A stretch of DNA of 21,667 nt, from NCBI GenBank assembly GCA_015064665.1, contig SVRU01000046.1, positions 1-21,667 on the forward strand, written 5' to 3'. A program made the translations under genes and the position numbers. This document shows positions 21,598-21,667 of this stretch, one piece after another. The notes under the pieces were generated by a model, which was not told the DNA's origin, did not search any database, and saw only the letters and a list, made by a program, of their open reading frames with translations. The DNA is from Oscillospiraceae bacterium (GTDB taxonomy: Bacteria; Bacillota_A; Clostridia; Oscillospirales; CAG-272). Numbering within the stretch: the stretch's first letter is position 1; each line of letters begins with the position of its first letter.

Positions 21598-21667
21598 AGG
21601 GGTATAGCTCAGTTGGTAGAGTACTGGTCTCCAAAACCATGGGTCGTGGGTTCAAGTCCTTCTGCCC
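21598..21667 (+). tRNA. tRNA-Trp (CCA), cut by the right edge
   Basis: The first 70 bases of a tRNA. Acceptor 5' strand AGGGGTA, D-arm GCTC/GAGT, anticodon loop CTCCAAA with anticodon CCA, T-loop TTCAAGT. The 3' acceptor strand TGCCC... runs off the window. The outermost anticodon-stem pair (C:T) and one T-stem pair (T:T) are mismatched, which is mild. Confidence 0.92.

Overview
The window looks like a chromosomal segment of an anaerobic Clostridia-type Firmicute, probably an uncultured gut lineage. This is inferred from moderately low GC, strong GGAGG-type ribosome binding sites, TTGACA/TATAAT promoters almost always spaced by exactly 17 bp, U-tract terminators, tRNA genes with encoded CCA, and TM2, XRE, GH78-like and D-aminoacylase genes. 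The sequence alone does not fix the species.

Layout, left to right. (1) About 2-4192: the 3' part of a very large surface protein. It has three tandem Ig-like plus MBG-like modules, one membrane helix, an APVEE repeat, and a cytoplasmic tail ending in a domain that resembles ribosomal protein uL15. (2) 4372-9893: a divergent catabolic locus built around a TetR-family regulator. To the left run a Gfo/Idh/MocA oxidoreductase, its tandem paralogue and a small membrane protein. To the right run tetR, an atypical SDR (epimerase-like) gene and a dihydrodipicolinate-synthase-family aldolase/dehydratase gene. Two copies of AATAACT-N4-AGTTACT sit on the start regions of the two divergent promoters, so I infer one regulator controls both arms. 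(3) 9957-10709: a divergent XRE regulator and a TM2 membrane protein with CACATATGGG sites around the promoter. (4) 10853-12142: an uncharacterised protein with prenyltransferase/terpenoid-cyclase-like repeats.

(5) 12143-12968: a minus-strand tRNA cluster Val(TAC)-Asp(GTC)-Gly(GCC). The 3' ends of tRNA-Gly and tRNA-Asp are each repeated downstream as perfect direct repeats (47 bp and 32 bp) that enclose short non-coding inserts of 165 and 88 bp, the arrangement expected of integration scars. (6) 12969-14447: a beta-lactamase-fold serine hydrolase. (7) 20344-14522, minus strand: a tightly packed three-gene operon of a D-aminoacylase-family amidohydrolase, a GH106-like hydrolase and a GH78-like hydrolase. 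All three lack signal peptides, so imported oligosaccharides or conjugates are likely processed in the cytoplasm. (8) 20512-21444: a cysteine-synthase-family PLP enzyme with altered motifs, followed by the start of tRNA-Trp at the right edge.

Functionally, the window combines cell-surface display (region 1) with two small-molecule/glycan catabolic units (regions 2 and 7). No transporter, kinase, phage, CRISPR or transposase gene is visible. The observations most worth following are the uL15-like cytoplasmic tail of the surface protein, the dual-operator TetR locus, the XRE/TM2 pair, and the duplicated tRNA 3' ends.
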